A DNA stretch of 64,000 bases from Odobenus rosmarus divergens (GCF_000321225.1 NW_004450404.1:81001-145000); one strand, 5' to 3'. Numbered from the stretch's first letter, positions 11,744 to 23,186 are shown. Translations and numbers: made by a program. The notes: generated by a model from the sequence alone, not told the origin.

Positions 11744-11924
11744 AGTAGCCATGGTAGCTTATTGAGCACTTGAAATGTGGCCAGTCTAAACTTAGATGTG
11801 CTGTAACTGTAAAGTACATATTCAGACTTTGAAGACTTCATAAAAACAGTAAAAGTTCTCATTAATATCTTAATATTAATTACATGTTGAAATTGAAATA
11901 TTTTAGGTTGAATAAAGTATATTG

Positions 11925-12030
11925 TTTTTTTCTTTGTTTTAAGTAATGTCTATGCCCAATGTGGGGCTTGAACTCATGATCCCAAGATCAAGAGTTGCAT
12001 GCTCCACTGACTGAGCCAGCCAGGCACCCC
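11925..12030 (-). mobile_element. Can-SINE, short form, nested
   Basis: The reversed head 'actgagccagccaggcaccc' is present, with a short body. The target-site duplication 'gaataaagtatattg' at 11910-11924 recurs as 'gaataaagtgtattg' at 12031-12045. Confidence 0.9.
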
Positions 12031-12047
12031 GAATAAAGTGTATTGTT

Positions 12048-12232
12048 TTTTTCTTCTTCAATATTTATTTATTTATTTTTAGGGGGAGGGGCAGAGGGAG
12101 AGAGAGAGTCTTAAGCAGACTCTGCGCTGAGTGCAGAGCCTAACATGGGGCTCGATCTCACTACCCTGAGATTACGACCTGAGTCGAAACCAAGAGTTGG
12201 ACGCTTAATTGACTACACCACCCAGGCACCCC
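12048..12232 (-). mobile_element. Can-SINE, second insertion at the same target
   Basis: The minus-strand SINE spans tail to head ('caccacccaggcacccc'). Its target duplication 'taaagtgtattgtt' is the right-hand duplication of the previous SINE reused, giving a third copy at 12233-12246. Confidence 0.9.
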
Positions 12233-12724
12233 TAAAGTGTATTGTTATAATTAATTTCACCTAGTTACTCCCCACCTTTTAAAAACAAGGCACTAGAAAA
12301 TCTATAATTACATTTGTGGCTTGCATAATATTCCTATCAGACAGGTGGATCTGGGCCATAAAAAGGTTGGCTCCCCCTGGTCTGGTTCCCTTTTAGGACT
12401 AAGAAACTGCAAGTGAGAAATGGGAGACACAGGTCCTAGTCCAGTCTCTTACCCTAACCGATGCCTGGTTTGCATTAATGGTTTGGGGCAATATGACCTA
12501 CCCTCCACACCTCACAGGTTGGCTGTGAAGATAAAATGGAATCATGTGTGAGAAAGAAGCCCGTGGCAAACTTGTTAGGGCTGTTGGTGTCATCTAAAAT
12601 ACTCTCAACACAAAATAGTCATCAGAAGTTTTTCTGAGCCTACTTGTCCTTCTCCCCCCTATTCCAGACCTCAGGGGACATCATGTTATATTACATATTA
12701 CATGGGAACATCATACTACATCTG

Positions 12725-13020
12725 CAGCTTGTCTTTACTGTGTGCTTTTATATGGCGGGCTTTGTGCCAGGGACTCGATAAACAGTTCATTTAATCCATA
12801 CAACCACCCTGTAAGATTGACACTATTATTGATGAGCATCAGAGCAGTGTGGTGTTTAAGATCAGAAGTTCTGGAGTCAGACTAGATGCATAACTGAGAG
12901 CCACTACTTAATAGTTGTGTGATGTTGGGCAAGGAACTGAATCTCTAAGCCATAGGTTCCTCATCAGTACAATGGGGCAAAGAATGAAAGCATTAGTTAA
13001 GGTAATGCTAGCTGTTGTAG
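12725..13020 (+). mobile_element. two adjacent MIR fragments
   Basis: The first (12725-12835) carries 'tttgtgccagggactcg' and 'catttaatccatacaac'. The second (12843-13020) carries 'gtgtggtgtttaagatc', 'tctggagtcagactag' and 'tgttgggcaaggaactg', in MIR 5'-to-3' order. Confidence 0.75.
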
Positions 13021-13800
13021 CAAACAAAGTCAAATGGGCATTACAGCTCACGTATAATAGAACACTTGCACACGTAAAGCAAAAACTGGATATTCCAAGC
13101 AGGGTTTCAGGAACGCAAGCCTCTTTATGTCTCCTTGGAATGACTTTCGAAGTCACTGAGCTTGTCTACGTCAAGCTAGAAGAGGAAAGGGCACGGGAGA
13201 TGAAGTATGGAAGGAACCCGAGGCCCAGAGAGACAAAGTGCCTTAGGTCGTGCAGCTAGGCTCTGGTGGCTCTGAGGTTCCCACTCAGCTCTGTCTGGTT
13301 CTGAAGCCCGTATTGTGTGCACAGATTATAAGCTCAGTGTTGGGGATCTCAGTTCGCTGTGCACAGTCCTGAACTACGTGCGGAAATGGATACACAGCTG
13401 GCCACTTGCCACGGACCCTGCGTATGAAAAGATGAAGAAGGATCTGACCAGCAGCTGCACTGGCTTCACCCTCCAGGGTGAAGTGGAGAATGGGCCCCGC
13501 GAAAGACAGTAGATGCTGGATGCCTTTCCTGCTCCTCCCAGGCATCACCACTACCCCGTGCCACCAGCACTACAATCTCCTTTCCTCGCTGCCTGCCTTC
13601 ACTTCCATTTGGCACTTTACAAACCCTTCATGAGCTTGAAAAAACAGCTCCTAAGACAGATGAGCAAAAACTTTGCAAACACAGGGGTGGAAATGAGCGG
13701 GGAGTCGAGGGCCCTGGTTCTAATTCTCGCTCTTTATAGTTCTAATTCTTCATTCTTCCATGTATCCATGCCCTTTGCCATATGTGTCTTTGTAGTTCTT
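13021..13800. other. no firmly recognised feature
   Basis: The first 150 bases ('gctagctgttgtagcaaac') weakly resemble an antisense MaLR LTR end. The overlapping open frames at 12915-13259 and 13315-13512 have no domain support. Confidence 0.4.
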
Positions 13801-14155
13801 CACTAGAAGCAGAGCATATATCCCTGTCCCGTCAGTGTTGGACTTGGCCTCATGACTGGCTTTGAGGAGTGAGCCATTAGCAGATATATTGCAAGCAGAG
13901 GCTTGAAGTTTGCTTACATCATTAGGCTTGTGCCCCTGTGTGCCTTACGTTGTCCATCCGAAGAACAAAGTCTGGCTAGCCCGCGGGTCCAAGGGATGAG
14001 AGACACATGGAGAAGACCTGAGTTATCCTGCAGTTTGGAACCCAGCGTAGCCTAAATCAGTCAATCCCTAGCCGGAGAAGAGTGAATGTTTTAAGGCACT
14101 GAGCTTTGCGGTAGTTTGTCGCACACATTATTTTGGTAATAGCTGACTGATGTGT
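13801..14155 (+). mobile_element. MaLR LTR, MLT1-like, sense
   Basis: The sequence begins in the 'agcagagcatatatccc' region. It ends with 'ttttaaggcactgagcttt', 'gcggtagtttgtcgcac' and 'agctgactgatgtgtca', which is the MLT1 3' end. Confidence 0.75.
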
Positions 14156-14164
14156 CAACCATGA

Positions 14165-14270
14165 GTACCTTCAGCAGATCACCACTCTCTGGAACTCACT
14201 TTACTTCTGTGTGCAATGAAGGCATCAAACAAGATACTCTCAAGGCCCTTTAGCTGTCCTGAAGACAGAG
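14165..14270 (+). mobile_element. MIR-like fragment
   Basis: The segments 'tctggaactcactttac' and 'ctctcaaggccctttagc' fit the middle of MIR or MIR3. Short and diverged. Confidence 0.4.
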
Positions 14271-15162
14271 GCAAGCTCTATTACCATGTTTTCTTCCCAA
14301 GGCTTCGAGTGCCTAGGGAAGGAATCCCTATGCAGGAGCAGAAGAGGGGCTCTTAAGTGAGTATCTTTTAAATATGATAATTAGGCAACTCTCGCATGAT
14401 CATTCTGAGCTATGTGGTATTGATTCACTTTCATATTTTAATGAATAGAAGCAGATTTCATTAACTTTCAAATACCAAAACCTTTCTTTACTAGTCCCTT
14501 CCCCATAGCTAGCAGGGGCTGGTCCTGTGGCCCTCCTGGCAGCTCAGAAGATGGGGCCCAGAGGCTGCTGAGGTGGCAGCAGGTGACTTCCATTCAGCCT
14601 CCAGCTTTGCAGAGCTAGAAGTATAACGTCAGAGGTGGTAGAGACATCCGGGCAGTTGTGAAAAGAGGTTATGTCCATCCACCCCCTTTTCAAACATGCT
14701 TCTTATTGGAGTGAGGTCCAAGGGGATGTACAGCTGTGGAATGTATGCATTGCCTAGTACATATGCTCATTGGTTCCTCAGAACTGACAGTGATTGTGGC
14801 AGCAGATTTATTGTATGTGCCACAGGTCATAGGTTACTTTCCAAATACCCTTTGCAGGTGTCTGAGAATTCCTGTAAAAATACACACTGTGGAACAACAT
14901 ACTCTGAAGAAAGTTGGTTTATTACTTGCTCCACGTGGGGCCCAAATGAAAACAAGATAAATATCCTCTCTGGGGTCTCCAGGTCCTCATGTTCCCTGCT
15001 AAGGTTTCTGGCACCCACTGCCAAGGGCCAGATGGGCTCGAACTCTATTCTGACTGCAGTGGATGCACCTGACATTCTGTACCCAACATATTTCTTCTGA
15101 CACTTACTAATGCAGCAAAATAAACTGAGACCAGTCATCCTCCCAGCTGGTTAAAAAGAATG
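14271..15162. other. no recognised feature
   Basis: Repeat-poor. It contains overlapping open frames of 134 (14696-15100, plus) and 103 (14827-15138, minus) codons with no recognisable domain. I treat these as chance frames. Confidence 0.4.
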
Positions 15163-15612
15163 GTTTCTTTTTCACACATGCACAAATGATTTTACTTATA
15201 TGTGGAATCTAAAAAACAAAACCAAACGAAGCCCAGACTTACAGAGAATAGATTGGTGGTTGCCAGAAGGGAGGATGGTGGCAGTGGGGGTGAAATGGGT
15301 GAAGGGGAGTAAGAAGTACAGACTTCCAGCTATGAAATAAAGAAGTCATGGGGCTATAACCGTACCGCACGGGGAATATGGTCAAGAGTATGGTATTAAC
15401 TTTGTAAGGCGACAGATAGTAACTAGACTTACTGTGGTGACCACTTCACAGTGAATACGAATGTCAGGTCACGGTGTTATACACCTGAAACTAATATAAC
15501 ATTGTATGTCAATTATACCTCAATAAATAAAAATAATACCTTATTTTCACAAGAAAAGATTAGATGTGACTGGAATGTCCATCAGTTGAGGACTAGTTAA
15601 ATAAAGTAGCCA
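15163..15612 (+). mobile_element. L1 3' end, sense, carnivore-type
   Basis: The sequence runs from 'ttacttatatgtggaatc' through 'attggtggttgccagaag' and 'gttatacacctgaaac' to 'cattgtatgtcaattatacc' and a tail of AATAAATAAAAATAA. A further ORF2-derived piece ('ggaatgtccatcagttg') follows. Confidence 0.85.
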
Positions 15613-15627
15613 CTGAGGTGGTCTAGG

Positions 15628-15995
15628 ATAGTGCTTAATATCAAAGTATCTGAGGTGAAAGACCTGAGTTCAAATTCCAGTGGTGTTGGCTACTCACTTG
15701 CAGTACTGGGCAAGTCATGTAATTTCTCTATAGTTCACTTCTTTATCTGTAAAATGGGGATGGTATACCTCTGTAAAAAATGTTTAAGGGGGCACCTGGG
15801 TGGGCTCAGTCGGTGGAGCATGTGACTCCTCTCTCTCTCTTTTTTTTTCTTGAACATGCCGCTCTTGATCTCCAGGTTGTGGGTTTGAGCCCCACGTTGG
15901 GTGTAGAGATTACTTAAAAATAAAATCTTTAAAAAAAATTTAGGGTTAGTGAAAATTAAATGAACCAGCATACAGAAGGCATTTAGAACCATCCT
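15628..15995 (+). mobile_element. MIR SINE split by a Can-SINE
   Basis: MIR text runs to 15787 ('actgggcaagtcatgtaat', 'ctgtaaaatggggatgg'). It resumes after the Can-SINE with 'gtgaaaattaaatgaacc' and 'agaaggcatttagaacc'. Confidence 0.75.
15788..15938 (+). mobile_element. Can-SINE, short form with a CT-rich internal change
   Basis: The head GGGGGCACCTGGGTGGGCTC and the box-B-like 'gggtttgagccccacg' are present. The spacer between the two boxes carries a (CT)n-T9 stretch in place of the usual sequence. It has an A-rich tail. No clean target duplication is seen. Confidence 0.85.
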
Positions 15996-15999
15996 TGTC

Positions 16000-16110
16000 A
16001 GACAGGAAGCATATGAATATATGTTAGCTATATAGTTTATATATTTTTCAATATTTATATAGCTATATATTGATATAAATCTACTTTATATATTTAGATT
16101 TATATACTCT
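16000..16110. repeat. AT-rich low-complexity sequence
   Basis: Runs of TATATA and TTTATA with almost no G or C. Confidence 0.7.
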
Positions 16111-16680
16111 ACCAAAATGGAATAATCATCCCAAAACTCAGTGGCTTAAGTTATTAATGGAATAATGAATAAGTTATTAATAAGTTATTTTGGAATGAGT
16201 TATAATGGAATTAATAAGTTATTAATGGAATAATCATCCCCAAATTTAGTGACTTCATTATTTCTCATGATTCTGAGGGTTGACTGGGCTCAGCTGGGCT
16301 TTTCTTCTGCTCAGTGTAGTGTCAGCGAGGGCTGCAGTCATCTGAAGGCTCAGCTGGGATCGGAACATCCCAAATGACTTGCTTGTATAGTTAGCTATTG
16401 CTACTGGTTGGGATTATTGTCCAGAGCACCTCAGATACCCTCTTTATATGGCTTGGGATTCTTATAGCATGGCATCTGGGTTCCAAAAAGGAGTGTTGCA
16501 AGTGTATGAAGGTAGAAGCTGCAAAGCTCCTAAGATGCAGCCTTGGAAGTTACAGAGTCATTTCTGCCACATTTTATCAGTCACAGCAAGTCACGTGCAG
16601 GCCCAGATTCAAAGGGAGAGGGAAAAACCTCCAACTCTCCATGGGAAGAATGGCAAAGAATTTGCAAGCATCTTGAATCC
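16111..16680 (-). mobile_element. MaLR LTR, antisense, with an internal duplication
   Basis: The segments 'ggttgactgggctcagctgg', 'gagggctgcagtcatctg' and 'agtcatttctgccacat' are typical of antisense MLT1-type LTRs. The first part contains a locally repeated block (see findings). The copy cannot encode a protein. Confidence 0.7.
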
Positions 16681-16689
16681 ATCGTATAT

Positions 16690-16990
16690 TGTTAAGTAGA
16701 GGGGGGAAGTGTGCAGGGAGTGTGGATATGTTCCCATTTATGTAACAAGGGAGCTTTTATGTGTATATATGTACGTGCATATATATAAAATAACGTACCT
16801 AAAACAACATATGTCTACAACGTATACATGTGTGTATATGAATGTGCATGCGTGATGGAATAAATCTCCTTAGACTAAGAAACTGGTACCAGAGGGACTA
16901 AGAGACTAAGCTGGGAGGTTGACTTAATTTTCACTGTATGTAAATTGCATTGTTTGAATTATTTTCACAATGTCCGTACTATTTATTCAA
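16690..16990 (+). mobile_element. old L1 3' end, sense
   Basis: The segment 'gatatgttcccatttatg' followed by TA-rich sequence, then 'gtaaattgcattgtttg' and an AT-rich tail, resembles L1ME/L1M4 3' ends. Confidence 0.55.
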
Positions 16991-17180
16991 AAATGAATAA
17001 ATAAAAATGTAAAGAATTAGCAATAATATCCTTAGTTTCAGCAGTTCCTAGTACAAGGAGTGATTGCTCCTGGAAAGAGCAACTCCATGAGACAAACCTT
17101 TCGTTCCCCCACCAGTTATTAATACCGAATAGCTGTGAATAACTTTGAATTGTCTTCACTGACCAGAGAAGTCTCCCCCA

Positions 17181-17254
17181 ACACACACACACGTGCGCAC
17201 GTGCACGCGTGTGCGCACACACACAGACACACACACACACACACACACACACAC
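17181..17254. repeat. (CA)n microsatellite with CG-containing core
   Basis: Alternating purine-pyrimidine sequence: (AC)n, then 'acgtgcgcacgtgcacgcg', then (AC)n. Only one interruption (CAGAC near 17225) breaks the alternation. Confidence 0.95.
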
Positions 17255-18204
17255 TGGTATGGTTTTTTTCAACCACCAAAATAGTTCATGTGTCTGTCAT
17301 GTTCTCACTAAGTATCGGGTTACTGGATATTTGAAAAACATTTTTCGATTCCAATTAAAAATCATCATTTATCTATGACTAGCATAACATCTCATTTATG
17401 TTTGAAATTGAAGAGCAGAGTCACTCCTCCAAATCGGGAATCTGTAAACACAGTATCATATTTTGATAGACACACAGCTGTGGATTTCGGCATCATTGTT
17501 TGGTAGCTGCGGTTTTGTGCTGTTTCTCTGCGGTATTGGATGGTTGCAGGGAGGTTTCGATTCTTCTTTTACAAAGAAGGAGCAAAAATGAAAAGTAAAG
17601 GTACAAATTCCCACCTGTCTCATGCCCAGCATTCAGGAAAAAGCCAAAAAGTCCTTCCAGGATGGCGGATGGGAACGTTCTGTCTGCTCTTTGCATGAGA
17701 CTCTCTCATCCTAAGAGCAGGCTAGTGATACCACTGAGGTAGGAAAGAGATGATTCTGGGTTGTAGAACTTATATGTCTCTGGTTATTGCAGTGTTTAGA
17801 CTTTCATTCTGGGCCCGTGCTTGTCCATAACAGAATCTATTGCATTTCATTTTTTAAAGTCTTATTCTAAACTTCGCGGATTTGGCAGCAAGTGTCCCAG
17901 ATAAGACTCTCATTCTTAATTTTAAAAAATATCCATTCACACCTCCGTTCTGACCCCGTTTAGCATGATTTTTTGAATACAGGCCAGCCAGACTGAGCAC
18001 TAGTGAATTTCAAGCATGAATAAATCAAGCAGGGGCCAAAGTGCTATTCATAGAGGATTTTAGAGGTCAGGTTCACTTCCTCATTCCCCCTTGACTCTAA
18101 AAGGGAATTTAGGGGGACATTATAAATAATCAGCTTCTCTGTACCCGCCAACATCATTATTCTGGGCTCACGGATTACGAGACACAGTTGTGCTTATGTA
18201 TTCA
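17255..18204. other. no recognised feature
   Basis: Repeat-poor sequence. The minus-strand open frame at 17493-17696 has no recognisable domain. Confidence 0.4.
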
Positions 18205-18300
18205 TAACGTTTTGAAGTTGAAAGGGGCCTTAGAGGTTATGATGAAGAATCACAAGTTCTGCGAGGTCAAATGACATCAGTTAGTAAGAAGTTCCAGTTA
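18205..18300 (+). mobile_element. MIR-like fragment
   Basis: The segments 'ggggccttagaggttatg' and 'gcgaggtcaaatgacat', then 'agttagtaagaag', follow MIR order. Confidence 0.5.
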
Positions 18301-18796
18301 GTAAAAAGTCTCAGATTTTGTAACTTCTACTCTGTTGCTCCTTTGTTTATATCATACTATTATAGCTATTATTGTAAGGTTCCATGTCACCTTTGCCTTC
18401 AGCATGTTCCTGGTGTAGTGAAACACCCCAGGGAATTGTTGTGCCGTTGGGCCACTGGACAGGGCTGGGGTGCACGTGGGGAGGGGATGGTTCTTGATTC
18501 GAGTGTCAATAAAAACCATGCTGCTTATGTCCTTAGTATTTGTTTGTGCTTCTGGCTAAGATTTTGTTGGAACAAAGGGTTCCACAACAAGAACATTTGG
18601 AAACCACGTCAGTAGTTCAATCCAAATTTGATGCAGCGTGTAGGTTTAAGAGAACATGTATAAAGTGTGCATACAAAGCCGATTAACATGCCAAAAGAAG
18701 TCAGGTTTGTGGATCGAGTCAGGATTCTGAGTTAAGTGAGCAAGTCCTTTCTCATTGCTCTAAGTTCTGATGTCCTCTTTCTCTTCCATCTAGTTC
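18301..18796. other. no recognised feature
   Basis: Nothing assignable. The open frame at 18271-18615 has no domain. Confidence 0.4.
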
Positions 18797-19016
18797 ATTG
18801 GTTCCCAACTGGGGGTGATTTTGCCCCCCAGGGGACATTTGGCAACGCCTAGGGACATTTTTGGTTGTGACAACTAGGGAGGAGGTACTACTGGCATCTG
18901 GTCTGGTAGGGGCCAGGGCTGTTGCTGAGCATCCCACAGTACACAGGACAGCCCCCCACAACAAGGAAGTATCTGCTCAAACTGCCAGTTGCGCTGAGGT
19001 TAGAAACCGTGATCTG
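18797..19016 (+). mobile_element. MER5A hAT-Charlie element
   Basis: The near-complete ~190-bp MER5A order is visible: 'ggttcccaactgggggtg', 'gccccccaggggacattt', 'acattttt', 'ggtactactggcatctgg', 'acaggacagccccccac' and the terminal 'gctgaggttagaaacc'. Confidence 0.9.
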
Positions 19017-19290
19017 GTTAAACCCTACTCATCAGTCAGGACCAGCTCAAGGCCCACTGCTTCTTTCTCTGATGTTTTCCTGAACTCCACCAGCTCTCTT
19101 TGCTGTGAGATTTTATGGTTTCTACTCCCCCAGTTTAGCAGTTAGTTGAATAATTTATCTTACTTGCTCATAATTTTTTAAGCCAAGGCTAGTCTTAACC
19201 ATTCAACTAGATTATAAGTGACTCATTGGAAGAGAAGGTCTTTAATGAATATACTTGTTCTGGGTGCCTTATAATTACCTAACCTTGGCT
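19017..19290 (+). mobile_element. L2 fragment
   Basis: The segments 'ttctttctctgatgttttcc', 'agattataagtgactc' and 'acacataggaaatgcttt' fit a degraded L2 3' region. Confidence 0.4.
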
Positions 19291-19568
19291 AAACACATAG
19301 GAAATGCTTTCCTGGGGAAGATGTGAAAGGAAAAGTTTAGAAGAATGTCTCTCAGATGCCCAGAGGAGCTGCTTGAACAAAAAAATCAGGAATCACTAGT
19401 AAATAAAGTTGGTGGATTTTTTTTTTTAGCTGGTGTGAGGGTGCTGACAAAGATGGCGCTAAAAGGCAGGAAGACACTAGGGAAAGGGTGGAAGCAAAAT
19501 GGAGGGGGATTTGGAAGTCCACAGAGGAGTTAGTGCTCGAACAGGAAGATAAAGGGAGCCTCTGAAGA
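19291..19568. other. no recognised feature
   Basis: Nothing assignable. There is a T-run near 19420. Confidence 0.4.
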
Positions 19569-20090
19569 TTTCAGGCATCCTCCGTCCACTCAACAAATAC
19601 TTATGGAGTATCTTCTAGGTATGGGTACTGTTCTAGGTATGGTGAAGTAGCAGCGAACCAAACCGGGGGCCTGGGGGCTGACATTCTGGTGGAGAGAAGG
19701 ATAGATCATTAAGAAATGAATGATATAAGATAGTGTATTATCTATGCATGCTGTATATAAACACACATACGTATAGCTTGTAGACTGTAAAAACCACTTG
19801 TAGAATGTCATACGAGATAGTGAGAAGCAAGTGCTGTGCTAAGAAGGGGTCAATAGCTGGCTTTGGGGGTGGGGAGAGCCCAGATATGTAGCATTTGCCA
19901 CCTTCCGTGGTGTAAATACTCTGACTCTGACCACAGATGATTTGAAGCCACAGACACAAGGTCACTGAACATGGAGCTGGAAAGAGCTATGTATAGTGCT
20001 GTGGAGAAAATGCAAAGCAGGTTTAGGAGACTGAGGATGGCAGGGATGCTAGTTTTGAGGCTTCAGTCAGAGGAGGTCTCTCTGAGGATG
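19569..20090 (-). mobile_element. L2 fragment, antisense
   Basis: The segment 'ctcaacaaatacttatgg' and then 'ggtatgggtactgttctagg', 'ctgacattctggtggag' and 'gaagcaagtgctgtgc' are the reverse complement of the L2 3' region. Confidence 0.65.
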
Positions 20091-21534
20091 TGACATTTGC
20101 ATAGTGAGGTTTCTGTAGAAAGACGTGGCTTTATCAGTATGTTTAGTGACTTCACGATACCTCACCCAGTTCCCCTTCTCCCTGTAGAGCTGTACCTGTG
20201 TGTGAAGTTGAGATTCTGCCCGCTCTTCTCTTTCTCCCTCAGAGGAGCGGCCGATAAGGCGCCTCTGAGGAAAAAGTTGAAAAGAGATAACAAACAAGCC
20301 CCCTTTCTCACATCACACCCCTGGAACCTACATGTGGTTGGAAATCCCCGTAAGAGTAAAAACCACCGCCATATCTGTGGGGGCAGCAGAGTCCTGCCTG
20401 GAGCTGGCTGAAAATCTTGTGTCTCTCCCAGAAATAAGTTGTTGATTATTCTAGGAGTCACTCCACAACACGAGCCCAGGATACTTGGCAAGACTGTCCT
20501 ACTTCAGGTCATAACATTCTCCACATGCTTTCTGGGTTGTTGTTGTTGTTGTTGTTTTTAAATGCATGCAAATGGGATTGTCCATTTTCAAAGGAATGCC
20601 CACAGAACACCACAATTACAAACTGGTGTTGGCCTAAAAGAGCAGTAATTTGGTGGGGAAGTGGGTTTCAGTTTATAACTTCCAAGGGTTGATAATAAAT
20701 TTCCAGGAGTGAAAAAGCTGGAAACATTAGGGAAATGTTTTCAAACTCCCTTCAACCAAGGCAGTGATTTAAATGGAAAAAAAAAAAAAATCCCCCTGAA
20801 TGCCAAAAAAGCATACTTCAGATGTCCCCGTCAACTGTGAGACAGTTGCTTTCCCATGAAGACCCGCCATATGGACAGTATGAGAAATCTCAAATTAAAA
20901 TAAATTGTTATTCAGAGAGAGCCTTTCATTTGAGCCAAGACTCCCCACTTTACATTTTGCAGCCTTTGCCACACAATTATGAGGTCCAGTTGGATTGTTT
21001 AAAAAATTTGTAGTATTTAACCCCCCAAGTGCAACAATCTTAATTTTAATCTTTCCTCTACATGACAGTGGCCCTGTGGCCAACATGAGAGAAAACAGGA
21101 GTCCTGGACCCCAACTTCTGACCTGGTCCTCCTTCCCCCTCCGGCTTCTGGGCCTCAGATGCACCGCTGGGCTGCTAAGCCCTACAGGATTGAGTCCTCC
21201 CTTAAAATGCTGAGCTGGCTTAGTCAGGGCCTGGGGGGGACAGAAGGAGAGATTGGCCACAAGGAGCCCTTGGTTCTGATTGTGCAGTCAGTGTGACCTG
21301 AAGGGATGTGGCTTTAGCCACTGGGGAATTTTACCAGGAAGACACACTGGTCTTGTTTCGGCTAAATTTGGCATCAGGAAGGTGGACATTATATTTTCCC
21401 CTCTCGTGCTGCTCATGCTTCTATAGGTCAGGCTTGCTCTCTGGGATTCTTACCCATAGGCTCTGCACCTCTGATGGTTCGGAGGTCATTGGAAATGGAG
21501 GCAGGAGGCAAGTAAGCCAAGGCAAAGCTTAAAG
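20091..21534. other. repeat-poor stretch with an exon-like candidate
   Basis: A (GTT)n run lies at about 20538-20557 and an A-run near 20777. Strong acceptor-like pyrimidine tracts end at 20187 and 20242. Open sequence reaches a GTAAGA at 20350 (see findings). No gene identified. Confidence 0.4.
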
Positions 21535-21897
21535 CCAATTGTATTCGTTGGCTTGGGGCACAGTCACAAAGTACCACAAACTGGGTGGCTTGGAGAGTGT
21601 TTCCTTGCCTCTTTCAGCTTCTGGGAGCCCCGTGTGTTCCGTGGCTTGTGGCAACGTAACTCCACCTTCCACCCCCATCTTCATACGGCTGCCTTCCCTC
21701 TGCCTATGGCCAGATTTTCCTCTCGTTGTACGGACCCCAGTCATATTGGATTAGAGTCCACCCCGCTGCAGTATGGCCTCATCTGACCTTCGCCGATTCT
21801 GTCTGCAAGGATTCTCCAAATCGGGTCACTTTCTGAGGAACTGAGGGTTAGGGCTTCAACGTATCTTTCAGAGGGACACCGTTCAACCCATAACGCC
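21535..21897 (-). mobile_element. MLT1-type LTR, antisense
   Basis: The segments 'aaagtaccacaaactggg', 'ggcttgtggcaacgtaac', 'ccagtcatattggattag' and the end 'ttcaacccataac' are the reverse complement of an MLT1 LTR. Confidence 0.85.
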
Positions 21898-21924
21898 ACT
21901 GAAGAAAAGGAGATTTTTTCCAAT

Positions 21925-22131
21925 GAACATACTCCACTCTTTTTATTTTTGGAGAGGGAAAGAGAGGCGGGGAGGGGCAGAGGGAGGGAAAGAGAGAGTT
22001 AAGCAGGCTGCATGCCCAGCACAGAGCCCAACACGGGGCTTCATCTCATGCCCCTGAGATCATGACCTGAGCCGAAATCAGGAGTCGGATGCTTAAACCA
22101 GCTGAGCCACCCAGGCGCCCCGAACATCCTC
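21925..22131 (-). mobile_element. Can-SINE with target-site duplications
   Basis: The SINE spans 21935-22121 with reversed head 'gctgagccacccaggcgccc'. The duplication 'gaacatactc' (21925-21934) recurs as 'gaacatcctc' (22122-22131). Confidence 0.9.
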
Positions 22132-23186
22132 TTAACACGCGCTCACAGCCTCGGTGCCCATGGTGGTCGGGAAGCGGGCGCCAGAGGGAACAGCTGGCCG
22201 CTTCAGGCTCACACTGCAGTTCACAAGCTGCACCTTTGTTGAAATTCTGGCCCTAGCCACCAGTGCGAGGGATCTTATTAGGACAGCCTTCTAGTTTGGG
22301 AATCTTAACTCGAAACTCCCCGACTCCTGGAGTTTTAACCAGACCTATAATGTTTTTGTAACTGTGTCACTTGGGATTGAATGCAGTTTCTATGTGGCAT
22401 AGATGTCTGATGAGCAGCAGGATTAGGAGAGGGCTTTGAAATCTCCCTCATTTATCGCTGCCTCTGTCCTCTACCCATTTCCACTGGCCCGAGAGGCAGA
22501 AGAGTTATAGTTACGTTGCTGCCATTTCTCTCCTGGTCATCTTCTCTCATCCTTCCTCTCCTGGCTGGCTGCAGGAATCCCACCCGTATTCTGAGCGGCT
22601 CTCCTGTCTGCAGAGCTCACCCACCCTGGGGAGATGAGCAGGCGGGAGCTCCCCAGTACGATCATATTCCAGCGGCCCTGCCAGTCCGACTCTGTTACTT
22701 ACTTTGATCTCAAACCCACTTTTTACCCTGAGGACCTTCAACTGCCTGTCCCATTTGTAGCTAAACAAGCTGACAGGATGGAGTGTGACACATAGAGGAA
22801 GAGAGGGATGTGCCTTTTCCCTCCATGCTTAGAGGTGAAAGGGGGTTTCCTGGATAATGGTATAATTTACTTCAAAGTAAGCTGCAAAATAGTCTCCCTC
22901 GTTCATTCTCTTCTGGGGGGGCAATACGCAGAGTGCAGACATTTCTCCCATATTAATAGAGCCATACACAATCTAGACCTCACCCCCAGCCCTTGTACCC
23001 ACCACAGAGTTATGTTCCCTCTTAGGTATGCTCAAAATGCAGACGCCTTTATGATATTAGCCTAAACAAACGAACAAATGAAGCAAAACAAAAGCCATAT
23101 GTAAGAACTCACGCTCCTGGGAGTCAGTTTGAGGTCTCCTGAGATTTTGGGCCATTCCCCGTTAAGACTGATGTTGCCCTAAGATA
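22132..23186. other. no recognised feature
   Basis: Repeat-poor. Open frames at 22516-22768 on both strands are short and unsupported. Confidence 0.4.

Larger units (their letters stand above)
11744..12335 (-). mobile_element. hAT-type element (MER33/MER1-like) interrupted by two SINEs
   Basis: The element starts at 'agtagccatggtagctta' and ends near 'aggtggatctgggcc'. Two Can-SINEs (11925-12030 and 12048-12232) lie inside it at the same target site. After removing them the flanks rejoin at 'gaataaagtgtattgtt'. Confidence 0.65.

Noticed and set aside
14696..15100. 134-codon open frame, with a 103-codon frame on the opposite strand
   Set aside because: No domain, no splice context and mutual overlap. 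The length is within what 64 kb produces by chance.
16983..17378. Open frames with CVCVCV or THTHTH repeats
   Set aside because: Translation of the CA microsatellite.
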